A stretch of DNA of 64,000 nt from NCBI RefSeq assembly GCF_009707545.1, contig NZ_WLYK01000005.1, positions 496,001-560,000 on the forward strand. Direction: 5' to 3'. Positions 33,667 through 42,500 of the stretch are shown piece by piece. A program made the position numbers and the translations under genes. The stretch's first letter is position 1. Every line of letters begins with the position of its first letter. The notes below the pieces were generated by a model, which was not told where the DNA came from, did no database searches, and worked only from the letters and a program-made list of their open reading frames with translations. This DNA is from Nakamurella alba (GTDB taxonomy: Bacteria > Actinomycetota > Actinomycetes > Mycobacteriales > Nakamurellaceae).

Positions 33667-34916
33667 CGGACCTGCACGTCCACATGGACGGGGTCCCGGT
33701 CGGGGTGCTGACCCAGTCGGACCGGGGAGCGCTGTCGTTCACGTACCTCCCGGAGTACCCCGAAGATGCCACGCCCCTGTCACTGTCGATGCCGATCCGG
33801 GCCCGACACCATCGCGGCCGCGTTGTGCACGCCTACTTCAGTGGTCTGCTGCCGGACCGGCAGGAGACGCTGGAACGGTGGGGGCGCGAGTACGGAGTGT
33901 CCCCGAACAATCCGTTCGCGCTGCTCGCGCACACCGGGCGGGATGTCGCGGGGGCACTCCAGATCCTCCCGGTCGGCGAGGTGCCCGACGACGGTAGGAG
34001 CGGACCAAAGGACTTCGCCGTGATCTCCGATGCCGAGGTCGGTGCCATGGTGCACAGTCTCGCGACCCACCCGACCTCATGGGATGCCGGGCGGGCGAGC
34101 GGGCGATGGAGCCTCGCCGGCGCGCAGGCGAAGCTGGCGCTCTTCCGGACGGCCGACGGTGCCTGGGCCATCCCCTCCGGTCCGACCCCGACGACCCACA
34201 TCCTCAAGCCGGCCATCAGTGGACTCGACGACCACGAACTGAACGAGGCGTTGAGTCTGCGGGCGGCGGCTGCCTGCGGGCTTCCAGTCGCACATGCGTC
34301 GGTCGAGGAGATGCCCACGGCCGGATCAGTTTTCGTCACGCAACGGTACGACCGCCTCTTCGACGGCAGGTCGTGGGTCAGGCTGCACCAGGAGGACTTC
34401 TGCCAGGCCCTCGGAGTGGAGCCGTCGAAGAAGTACCAGGACGACGGCGGTCCGGGAGTCGGGGACATCGCCCGCATCTTCGACCTGATCACCCAGCCGG
34501 CGCGCTCCGCGGAGACGTCCAGGACCATGTTCCGGGCACTGGTCTTCAACGTGACCATCGGGAACACCGATGCCCACGCCAAGAACTACTCGATCCTGCT
34601 GCGCGACAAAGACATCCGGCTCGCGCCCCTCTACGACCTGGCGAGCATCTGGGCCTATCGGTCCCGGGAGGAGCCGGGCACGCGCTCGGCGATGAAGATC
34701 GGCGAACACACCTTGCTGAGCCAGATCACGGGTAAGGACTGGGTCGTGGTCGGGCGGCGACTGCGGATCCCGGAATCCGAAAGTCTGCAGATCATCGACG
34801 AGGTCCGCAGTCGAGTGGCGCAGGGGTACGTCGACGCCCTGGCCGGCATGCCGCCCTCCCTCCGGGAGCGCGCCGGGAACCTCGTCGATCGCATCGTTGC
34901 CGGCATCGAACACTGA
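33663..34916 (+). CDS. hipA: HipA-type serine/threonine kinase toxin
   Basis: The 417-residue protein has the HipA N-terminal barrel (LHVHMDGVPVGVL, FSGLLPDRQETLERWG) and the kinase core: SLAGAQAKLAL (P-loop-like, about 150-160), THILKP (Lys for ATP), NTDAHAKNYS with catalytic Asp303, and LYDLAS (about 323-328) binding metal. HipA-family toxins phosphorylate targets such as glutamyl-tRNA synthetase and induce dormancy; the exact target varies and is not readable. All catalytic residues are present, so it is probably active. It is coupled to hipB by an ATGA overlap. Confidence 0.92.
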   Translation: MTDLHVHMDGVPVGVLTQSDRGALSFTYLPEYPEDATPLSLSMPIRARHHRGRVVHAYFSGLLPDRQETLERWGREYGVSPNNPFALLAHTGRDVAGALQILPVGEVPDDGRSGPKDFAVISDAEVGAMVHSLATHPTSWDAGRASGRWSLAGAQAKLALFRTADGAWAIPSGPTPTTHILKPAISGLDDHELNEALSLRAAAACGLPVAHASVEEMPTAGSVFVTQRYDRLFDGRSWVRLHQEDFCQALGVEPSKKYQDDGGPGVGDIARIFDLITQPARSAETSRTMFRALVFNVTIGNTDAHAKNYSILLRDKDIRLAPLYDLASIWAYRSREEPGTRSAMKIGEHTLLSQITGKDWVVVGRRLRIPESESLQIIDEVRSRVAQGYVDALAGMPPSLRERAGNLVDRIVAGIEH

Positions 34917-34954
34917 CCGGTTCGCTGTGTCCCTCGGCCCCGAACGACGGCCCT

Positions 34955-35013
34955 GTTCCCATGACTGGCTACCGGTCCCATCACTGGCAACGGTGGTCCC
35001 ATGGTGCTGGCAC
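34955..35013. repeat. Three degenerate ~19-bp repeats, possible old IS end
   Basis: GTTCCCATGACTGGCTACC (34955), GGTCCCATCACTGGCAACG (34974) and GGTCCCATGGTGCTGGCAC (34995) are tandem variants of one unit. Multiple short terminal repeats of this sort occur at the ends of IS21-like elements, but no transposase is present. The surrounding 366-base gap (34917-35282) holds no gene I can support. Confidence 0.5.
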
Positions 35014-35282
35014 AAGCGCGACTGATCGGGTCCACCAAGGTGGCGGACGGCGGCTGAGCATCCAGTCCTCCTTGTCGTTCTGAGAGCTGCCAGCTCGGGT
35101 CAGCACCAAGGGGTACGAGCACGGTCGGTCCGGCGGTTGAGGATGTGGTTCTCGCGCTCGTCCCCAGGGGCCAACAATGCTCGTTGTGGCCACCAGAACT
35201 CGAAGGGGAGGTGCTCTTGTCGTGACCTGCAGATAGGTTCAAGAGATCGTGGGGCTACGGAATGATCAGCGAGGAGACCGAA

Positions 35283-35957
35283 ATGATGACTGTCGCGGGC
35301 CAGGATCTATCGATTGAGGAATGTGTGGCGCGCCTCCACAAGTACGCCATCGAGAACCATCGCGCTGTCGAGGAGTATGACGATCTTGTCGGCGGCCCCC
35401 TTCGTTCGATCTCCCCAGAGCAGGTGCGCGCAACCCGGCGGATGAGCTCCAGAATCAGTCAAGCAGAGGTCGACTGGTTCGTAGACAGAGCTGCCGAGAC
35501 CGGTACCCCATGGATTGAGGGTGCTGACTCCGACCTGGTTGACGCGGATCCGGCAGTGCACGGTGGTCTCTACGATCACGCCTTGGATCTCTTCGACTGG
35601 TTCGCAGGTACGGGCAAGATGAAGATCGGGACCGCCAAGGTGAGCAAGGTTCTGTACTTGAAGTACCCGGCATTGTTCCCGATCCTGGACTCTCGACTGT
35701 CGCGGCTCTACCGTGCCGAAGCTGAACGAAGCGCCGATCGATACCGTGATCAGGGGAGGGACTATCGACGGATGTATTGGTCCGCGATCCGAGACGATGT
35801 CATCGCAAACCGAGCAACAGGAGCGCTCGACGATGCCCGTCAGCGGCTCAGGACGGCGGCGGACTCGGGAGATGCCCACAGCGACAGGATTCTCAGGTTG
35901 ACACGCCTCAGCGACCTTCGACTGCTCGATGTCCTCGCCTGGACCGAAGGACACTGA
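35283..35957 (+). CDS. Uncharacterised protein, DUF6308-like
   Basis: The protein has 224 residues from ATG 35283, chosen because GAGGAG lies six bases upstream; an ATG seven codons earlier lacks a ribosome site. It is mainly helical. The segment KVSKVLYLKYPALFPILDSR (about 124-143) resembles the K-RP-LFP-I-D core of DUF6308-type actinobacterial proteins of unknown function. No enzyme motif or membrane segment is seen. The next frame begins just past its stop. Composition is intermediate between the A+T-richer island genes and the core genes. Confidence 0.6.
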   Translation: MMTVAGQDLSIEECVARLHKYAIENHRAVEEYDDLVGGPLRSISPEQVRATRRMSSRISQAEVDWFVDRAAETGTPWIEGADSDLVDADPAVHGGLYDHALDLFDWFAGTGKMKIGTAKVSKVLYLKYPALFPILDSRLSRLYRAEAERSADRYRDQGRDYRRMYWSAIRDDVIANRATGALDDARQRLRTAADSGDAHSDRILRLTRLSDLRLLDVLAWTEGH

Positions 35958-35979
35958 CGCACAGGGTGCCGCAAGTCGC

Positions 35980-36420
35980 GTGAGCATCGAGCATGATGTT
36001 GTCTCCAACCCCATGGCGCGCTGGGCGCAGGCGGACGACGAAGCGAGGCCGGTCGCCAAACTCGATCGTCGCCGCGTTGTCGGGGATGCATGCGAGTCTC
36101 CGTCGATGATGCAGACCGAGAATGTGAACGGAGCCGGTGCGCGCCGAGCTCGCATCAGCAGCGGGATCGTCGAGTTGGACAGCCTGACCGGCGGTGGGCT
36201 ACGGCCTGGCTCCGTCTGGATGGTTGTCGGTCCGCACGGCTGCGAAAGGTCCATGTTCGCCGCGCAGCTCGCCATCGATGCCGCGCGCCAACACGTCGCC
36301 CACGGAACTGGTGATGCTTCGCGGCCGCGTCGACGACACCGCTGGTCGGATCGCGCAGATGAAGGGCACCAATTACAGTTGCAAGTGCAGATCGAACACT
36401 CTGCATCTGGAAGGGGTTGA
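35980..36420 (+). pseudogene. Broken RecA/DnaB-like ATPase domain
   Basis: The frame from GTG 35980 contains ISSGIVELDSLTGGGLRPGS and VWMVVGPHGCERSMFAAQLA, which is the entry to a RecA-like or DnaB-like ATPase, but the P-loop reads GPHGCERS with the essential GK-S/T changed to ER-S. After about residue 110 the frame turns into low-complexity Arg/His/Gln sequence, while a plausible continuation (VMLRGRVDDTAGRIAQMKG) lies in another frame. I read this as a frameshifted, inactive remnant. Its end overlaps the ribosome site of the next gene. Confidence 0.55.
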
Positions 36421-36422
36421 CG

Positions 36423-36851
36423 ATGGCTGCAACGTTGCAACGTGAGGCACTGACCACGACGAGAGCGGAGCGGGATCAGGCCGCGACTCTCGTCGCCGAT
36501 CCGAGATCAGCCGGTCATCAGCCGTTCGGACTTCCGGATGGTCAACCCATGCCGTCCGAGTTGAGCGATCTGCTCCGGAAGATCCTGGTAGCAATCGCCG
36601 CCGGTCGGACGATCTCCGTCGGTCCGTTGCAGGACGAACTGACGACCAGCGCGGCGGCCCAGATGCTCGGCATCTCCAGACCGACCCTGATGAAGTTGAT
36701 CAGGTCGAACACGATCCCGGCCCACAAAGTCGGCACGCACACCCGTATCCGTATGGCCGATGCTCTCGCGTATCGACGGGATCAGCTCCAGGCACAGGAG
36801 TACGCCTTCGCGGAGCTTCGCGCGATGGAGGACGAGCTCGGCCTGACCTGA
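36423..36851 (+). CDS. Excisionase-type HTH protein, likely orphan antitoxin
   Basis: 142 residues from ATG 36423 (GGAAGGGG six bases upstream). The C-terminal half has an excisionase/MerR-like helix-turn-helix: LTTSAAAQMLGISRPTLMKL, then IPAHKVGTHTRIRMADALAY (about 75-120). Proteins of this length and layout are commonly antitoxins paired with a downstream PIN-domain toxin. Here no PIN gene follows; the next gene is on the other strand. It may be an orphan antitoxin or a small regulator. It is coupled to the broken ATPase frame upstream. Confidence 0.72.
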   Translation: MAATLQREALTTTRAERDQAATLVADPRSAGHQPFGLPDGQPMPSELSDLLRKILVAIAAGRTISVGPLQDELTTSAAAQMLGISRPTLMKLIRSNTIPAHKVGTHTRIRMADALAYRRDQLQAQEYAFAELRAMEDELGLT

Positions 36852-36908
36852 CCTCCCGTTTGATCGGCCTCCGTCGACCGTGTGGGCCGAGCGGACGCAC
36901 CGAGCTGG

Positions 36909-37232
36909 TCAATCGGCCAGTGTGCCGTGCACGATCCGCCAGCTCTGGACCATGACGAAGCGTGTTCCGTTGTCGAGCAGATGACCGATGACCTGCACCT
37001 CGTCCCCGACTCCTGCCAGGAACGGCAGCCGGGCGAAAGAGTGTGGGAACGTGTTGATGTCGATGGTGCGGGAGTGATCACGGATGACCGCCGCGCACCA
37101 CCGCTCTCCTCGCGAATTCTGTCGCATCTGAACGCGATCGACCTGTCCCCTCACGACGACGTACAGGTTGTGGGCCAGATCAGGTTCGTCGAGCAGTTGG
37201 GGAACGGACATGGGCAGTGGCGGTGCTGCCAT
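36909..37232 (-). CDS. Small OB-fold-like protein
   Basis: The longer open frame is trimmed to the ATG at 37232, which has AGGAGGT four bases upstream, giving 107 residues. The sequence alternates strands in the way of an OB fold: NLYVVVRGQVDRVQMRQ, ERWCAAVIRDHSRTIDINTF and VGDEVQVIGHLL, ending FVMVQSWRIVHG. OB folds bind single-stranded nucleic acids or proteins. No partner gene is evident; it lies between the orphan HTH gene (opposite strand) and the zincin lipoprotein gene. Confidence 0.65.
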   Translation of the reverse strand: MAAPPLPMSVPQLLDEPDLAHNLYVVVRGQVDRVQMRQNSRGERWCAAVIRDHSRTIDINTFPHSFARLPFLAGVGDEVQVIGHLLDNGTRFVMVQSWRIVHGTLAD

Positions 37233-37329
37233 CGGACCTCCTGTGATCGTCGGGACCCCATCAGGAAACATCGGGGGACCGACAGTGCTCGGTACGTGCA
37301 CGCCCACACCGGCCACCGCACGTACGACA

Positions 37330-37363
37330 CCACCCCGCACCGGCGCGAACCGGAGCGGGGTGG
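37330..37363 (-). terminator. Strong stem-loop downstream of the zincin lipoprotein gene
   Basis: CCACCCCGC-a-CCGG-CGCGAA-CCGG-a-GCGGGGTGG forms a 13-pair stem with one internal mismatch and a 6-base loop. It starts about 54 bases beyond the stop of the leftward gene at 37417. A T-run is lacking, as is common in high-G+C genomes. Confidence 0.7.
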
Positions 37364-37416
37364 CAGGCAGGACCCCGAGGTCAGACGTGGGCCCGTGGTC
37401 GCAGTGGATCAGGCGA

Positions 37417-38763
37417 TCAGGGGGTGTAGTTGTCGCAGCTGTAGGTCGTGTAGGACTTGAAGATCGTGTCCACGAAGGCGTTCTGGGCGTCGGAGTAGTA
37501 ATCCTGGGCCGGCGACCCGAACTTGTTCTGCACGTTCCAGGGGAACTCCTCCACATGGTCCGGCGTGTTCCAGCTGTCGGCGTAGACCTGCTTGAGTTGG
37601 GCCTCGAGGCCGTAGCGGTACATGATCGCGTGGGTGAACTCGTGGATCACCTGATCGAAGGTGCGGACGGAGTCATCACCCTCGGAGCGCAGGCCGGCGG
37701 CGAAGGCGTCGTTGCGGGTCTTGATGCCGGTCTTGCAGATCATCTGCTCGTCGATCCAGAGGTAGTCCATGCTGGTCCCGCCGCGCAGGTCGTCGCCCTT
37801 CGGGATGCCGTTCTCGACCGTGCCCGGCCACATGGTGCCGATCGGGGACAGGCCACTGAGGTCGGCCCACGGCTCACCGTTGGTCATGTAGACCGTGTAG
37901 CCGTCCATCTTGTTCGCCGGGAAGGCGTCGGTGAAGCGGCTGGTCATGTCGGCGTAGATCACCGAGACGTTGTCCATCGCGGACTGACTGACGCCCTCGG
38001 AGGCGACGATGGTGATCTTCGGCGCGTCCAGCACCATGCACTTCGACCAGCCCTGCGGCAGGCAGCTCTCGGCCGGCGCCGGCGGGGTGGTCTCCGGGGT
38101 ACCGGTGAAGTCGAAGGAGAAGCTGTCGGTCAGGAACGGTGCGTTGTGCACCGATGAGTCGCCGTACACCCGCCAGCGCTTGATCTCCTTGCCGTCGGCC
38201 AGCAGGCTCGCATCGAACGAGCCGGAGCCGGCGCCGTTGATCGCGCTCACCGACACGGTGTTCGTGCCCTTGACCAGCTTGTCGGTCAGGTCCAGCTCGA
38301 CCGGCGGCTGGTTGTTCCGCAGGATGCCCTGCTTGCCCACCTCGGTGCCGTTGACGTTGACGGTGACCTCGTCGTCGACGATCACCATCTTCAGCGTCAA
38401 GGTGTCGGCAATCGGTGTGGCTGCGGGGATCTCGGGCACCTCGGACGGTGACTGCGCCTCGGCGACCTCGGCCGGCTCGGTGGTCGCACCGGCCCCGCCG
38501 CCGGATTGCGTCGCCGAGGCGGTCGGGCTGTCGGACGTGGGCGCGGTGGTGGCCGCCGAGGTCGAGGACGTCGCCCCGGAGGCCGACGTCGCTGCGGAGG
38601 CCGACGTCGCTGCGGAAGCGGACGTGCCCGCGGAGGCGGACGCGGTCGACGCCGCGGCGGAGGTCGAAGCGGTAGCGGCAGGCGCGGCGGACTCGGCGGA
38701 ACACGCGGTGACGGCGAGCATCGCGACCATGACGGCCGCGGCAGGTACGAGCTTTCGTCTCAT
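37417..38763 (-). CDS. Lipoprotein with HExxH zincin-like protease motif
   Basis: 448 residues from the ATG at 38763. The signal peptide ends in LAVTAC, then comes a roughly 80-residue Ala/Ser/Thr linker built from repeated SAATSA units, a beta-rich segment (VNVNGTEVGKQG) and a C-terminal domain with VIHEFTHAIMYRYG (about 372-385). HEFTH matches the HExxH zinc-binding motif of metallopeptidases, with Tyr and Gly following as in many gluzincin/metzincin-like folds. A third zinc ligand is not certain; Asp or Glu in DHVEEFPW is possible. It would act on the outer face of the membrane. The gene stands alone with a terminator hairpin behind it. Confidence 0.72.
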   Translation of the reverse strand: MRRKLVPAAAVMVAMLAVTACSAESAAPAATASTSAAASTASASAGTSASAATSASAATSASGATSSTSAATTAPTSDSPTASATQSGGGAGATTEPAEVAEAQSPSEVPEIPAATPIADTLTLKMVIVDDEVTVNVNGTEVGKQGILRNNQPPVELDLTDKLVKGTNTVSVSAINGAGSGSFDASLLADGKEIKRWRVYGDSSVHNAPFLTDSFSFDFTGTPETTPPAPAESCLPQGWSKCMVLDAPKITIVASEGVSQSAMDNVSVIYADMTSRFTDAFPANKMDGYTVYMTNGEPWADLSGLSPIGTMWPGTVENGIPKGDDLRGGTSMDYLWIDEQMICKTGIKTRNDAFAAGLRSEGDDSVRTFDQVIHEFTHAIMYRYGLEAQLKQVYADSWNTPDHVEEFPWNVQNKFGSPAQDYYSDAQNAFVDTIFKSYTTYSCDNYTP

Positions 38764-39538
38764 GTGGTTGTCCTCGGTGAGGGACCCGGAGTGGATCCGA
38801 CTGGGCAGTGACAATAGGGCCGGAAATGCAACGAAATGCAACTGCTGGACGTCTCGGAATGGCAACGATCTGGCGGATCTTGGAATTCTTCCGAGCGGCA
38901 CGAAAAGGCAGCGAAAAGGCGGCCGTCATCCACTCCTCGGCGCAGGTGCGCAGGAGCTGATCACAAGGTGCAATTGGATGCGGATGGTCGCGACCCCGAC
39001 GCGAGCCTCCGTTGCCGGATATCGATCCGGCGCGAGCGGTTTCCCCCTATGCCGCGCGACCACCTCGCTGGTGATGGGGTCCGGGCCGACCTGCGACGTG
39101 CGCCGGCGGGAGGGTGATGGCCGCGCCGTTGGCTGGACGCGGAGTAGTCGACCGGGCGCAGTCCCTGCAAGGCGTACGGGTGGCACCACAGCTGTCCGAT
39201 ACCACTCGCCTGCCCTCCTTCAGGTGAACTCAGCACGTTCTGAGCAGCAGGAACCTAACACGAGGTCAGCGCCTGCGGGTGTCCGATCTGTGCGTCATCC
39301 GTAGAGGAAATCTGGTCCGGACGAAGGATTTTGATGCCGATGTGGGCCGTTCGAGTGGGCACTGTGACACGACGGAGCGGTGACCAGCAGGACCACGGCA
39401 AAGTCCCGCTTGGAAACAGTGTTGTAGCTTCTGCAAATCCCCCGACCGGGCGCCGAGAATGAACCGCTTCAATGCGAGCGACACTACTTCATGATCGGCA
39501 AGAACCTCCACGGAAAGTGTTCGCTCGGGCGCACGACG
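38764..39538. other. 775-base intergenic region
   Basis: No supported gene. Near the zincin gene start is a direct repeat GAAATGCAAC GAAATGCAAC (38822-38841); read leftwards it supplies TTGCAT, and TATTGT lies about 19 bases further on, a weak promoter candidate. A leftward 81-codon frame at 39266-39511 starts with protein-like sequence (EVVSLALKRFILGARSGDL) but cannot be assigned and lacks a ribosome site. Confidence 0.5.
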
Positions 39539-42500
39539 TCATTCCCCGCGAAGGCTGCTCGACCGATCATGATCATTTCCGACGGCCGCCCCACGGTGGG
39601 GCGCGGCGCTCCGATCCAGGTACGCCCGCGCCTTCCCGGTCAGCCGGGTGATCCCGTACTCCCCGAGCACGGCTCGCCGCCCGTCCTCGTCGAGCTCGGC
39701 GCCGAGCTCCAGCAGGTCCATCAGCGCCCGGACCTCGGAGCGCGGGATGTCGGTGAGGTCGCGGGGGCCGCGGTCGCGGACGAGGACAGGTTCGGTCTCG
39801 GGGAGATAGAGGGTGATCTCCTCGGGGGTGGAGCGGTCGTCGATGCGGGCGAGGGTGCCGTCGCGCAGGGCGTGCTTCACGACGTCGGCGAGCACTCGCT
39901 TGATCGCGGCGCCGGTCCGGTTCTGGCCGGCAGCCTTCGCATACAGCCGGTACAGCCGCCCCGCCAGGATCGGGCCCTCGACGCCGACGATGTCCAGGAT
40001 CCCGGGCAGGATCTGCTTGCGGTTGCCCTGGGACACCGGCGGCAGCTCCCGCGGCACCCACTCCACGTACGTCCCCAGCGGGGTGTGCACGGCATCGGCC
40101 GGCACCTCCACCACCTCGTCCTCGTCATCCTCGACGGCACCCGGTAGATCGAGATCCGTTGTGGGGGCGAGGGAATCGACGATCACCGTGCGCAGCGTGG
40201 TGCGCGGCGGCGGCTCGACGCCGGCATCGGGATGGATGCCGAGCAGCGCCAGGCGGTCGAAGATCGGCTCCATGGTGGCGTCGGGATCGCGGTAGTACGA
40301 CGAGGCCCGCACCCGCTCGAACGACCACCCGGACCGCTCCAGCACCTGCACCCGGCTCTGCTCCTGCCGCCACGCCTCCGCGCCGCGCCAGCGGTCCGCG
40401 TCCGACTCGATCGCCAGCCGGCCGTCCGGGCCGTTCACCACCAGGTCGATCTTGTGCCGCCCCACCTGCCGCTGCACGTCGACGTCCACGAACCCGGCGC
40501 TGCGCACGTGCTCCAGCACCTTGCGCTCCAGCTCCGACTCGCACCGCTCCCGCAGCCCCTCACCGATCGCCCGCGGCGCGGCCGGCTCGGAGCAGTAGGC
40601 GATCAACTGCGCCCGGAAGTCGCCGCGCGGCAGGTCCTCCGGCGTCACCGAGGTGACCACCCACAGCTGGCTGCGCGCCCGCGACGCGGCGACGTTGATC
40701 CGGCGCAGGTCCCGTGCGCTGGTCATCGCGCCGATCCGGCCGGACGGGTCCACCACGGTGGACAGCACCATCACGTCCCGCTCGTCGCCCTGGAAGTTCG
40801 CCGGCTCCCCGCAGCGGATCCGACGTGCCTGCAGCGTCTCGAGATCCAGTCGGTCGTAGAGCATGTCGTTGATCAGCTTCGACTGCGCCGTGCCCAGCAG
40901 CGACACCACACCGAAGGTCATGCCCTCGTAGGCCGGGTCCGCGCACAGCTCGGCGATCAGGTCAGCCACCACCGTCGCCTCGTCCGCATTCACGTCGCCG
41001 ACCCGGCGGCCGCCGTCGACGGTGATCACGCCCAGCGGCGTCCAGCCCGGGTGCGGCGCCTTGTCGCGCAGCGGAATGACCCGGCCGTCGTAGGCGACAG
41101 TGTTGGAGTAGCCGATGATCTCGGGCAGGCAGCGGAAGTGCTCGGTCAGCATCACCACGTCCGGGAACTTCTGCGCCGCCAGGTCGTAGAGGCTGTTGTC
41201 CGGGTCGAAGAGCGTGCGGTACTTCGGGATCCCGGTCAGGTAGTCGTCCATCAGGTCGAACACCCGCTGCCGGTCCAGGCCGACGTTCTCCGGGCTGGTC
41301 TGCTTGTCGTCGCCGACCACGATCGCCGCCTTCGCCAGCGACAGCAGCGGCAGCGCGGAGAAGTTGATCTGCGAGGCCTCGTCGATCACGATCACGTCGA
41401 ACGGCGGCTCTACCGTCGGCCGGAAGCTGGTCAGCGCCCGCGCCGTCGGCATGATCCACACCGGCACCGCGGTCTTCGACTCGTCCAGCGCCTGCCGCAT
41501 CTCCTCCAGCCAGCGCGCGGCGAACCGGCCACCGGTCTTGCCGAACCGGTTCACCGCCTTCAGGTACGCCGAGAGTGCCTGCCGCTCCGGCGTTCCGATC
41601 GCATCGACCAGCCGCCGCCAGGCCCGTTCACCGACCAACTCGACCACCGTGCGGCCGCGCTCACCGGTCAGGTCGTCGATCCGGTGCTGCAGCGCGCCGG
41701 GGGAGGGCAGCGCAGTGACCGAGGCGACCCAGCAGTCCAGTCGGCGCCAGCGCCAGGTGTCCTCGAACTCCTCCGCCTTCCCGCCGCGTGCCGGATCCTG
41801 CAGGATCTCCGACGTCCACAGCGGCGCTGCCGCCTTCAACCGCTCCCGCAGCAGCCGCAGTTGCAGCGCTGCGGGGGCGATGTCGACGAGAGTGTCGACG
41901 GCCTGGACGTTCTCGCTCCAGGCGACACGGTCGCGGTCGGTCAGTGCGTCGGCGAGGTGCCGCCACAGCGGGGAGGCGTCGGCGACATCGGAGCGCAGGT
42001 ACTCACCGACAGCGTCCAGTCGGGCATCGATCGAATCGAGATCCAGGACACCCGCGGCGGTCTCGGCCGTGACGGCTACGTCGGTCAGTGAAGCCGCAGT
42101 CGGTGCCGGCAGCCCGGCGGCGACGGCCCTTTCGGCCAGGGCCGCGAGCCGGGGCGATGCGCCGAGCACCCCGCCCAGCTCGTCCAGCGCGAATCGGACG
42201 TCCTCCTCCGGCGTCTGCGACAGCGCCGCAGCGCCGAGCGGTTGGGCCTGGTTCGCCCACCGCGTGTACAGGTCGCGGCGGTGGTCCTGCAGCTGCAGCT
42301 GCGCGATGCACAGCGCCACCTCGTCGGCGGTGGCCGGTTGATGACCGTCGACATCGCACTGCGCGACAGCACGTTTCGCGTCGCGGGCGAACATGCCGAG
42401 CTTGCCGCCGCCGGCCATCTTCTGCCGCGCATCCTCCAGATCGGCGACGGTCACCCCGGCCGCGACCGACACCCGGTGGGTGATCAGCCCGGACCGCAGC

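Noticed and set aside
10749..35957. Island as a prophage or an integrative element with att sites
   Set aside because: No integrase, tRNA target, capsid, terminase or conjugation gene was found; the duplicated gene ends have no recombinase next to them.
36909..37556. 215-codon version of the OB-fold-like protein
   Set aside because: The first 108 codons look non-coding and overlap the terminator hairpin and the end of the zincin gene; ATG 37232 has a perfect AGGAGGT.
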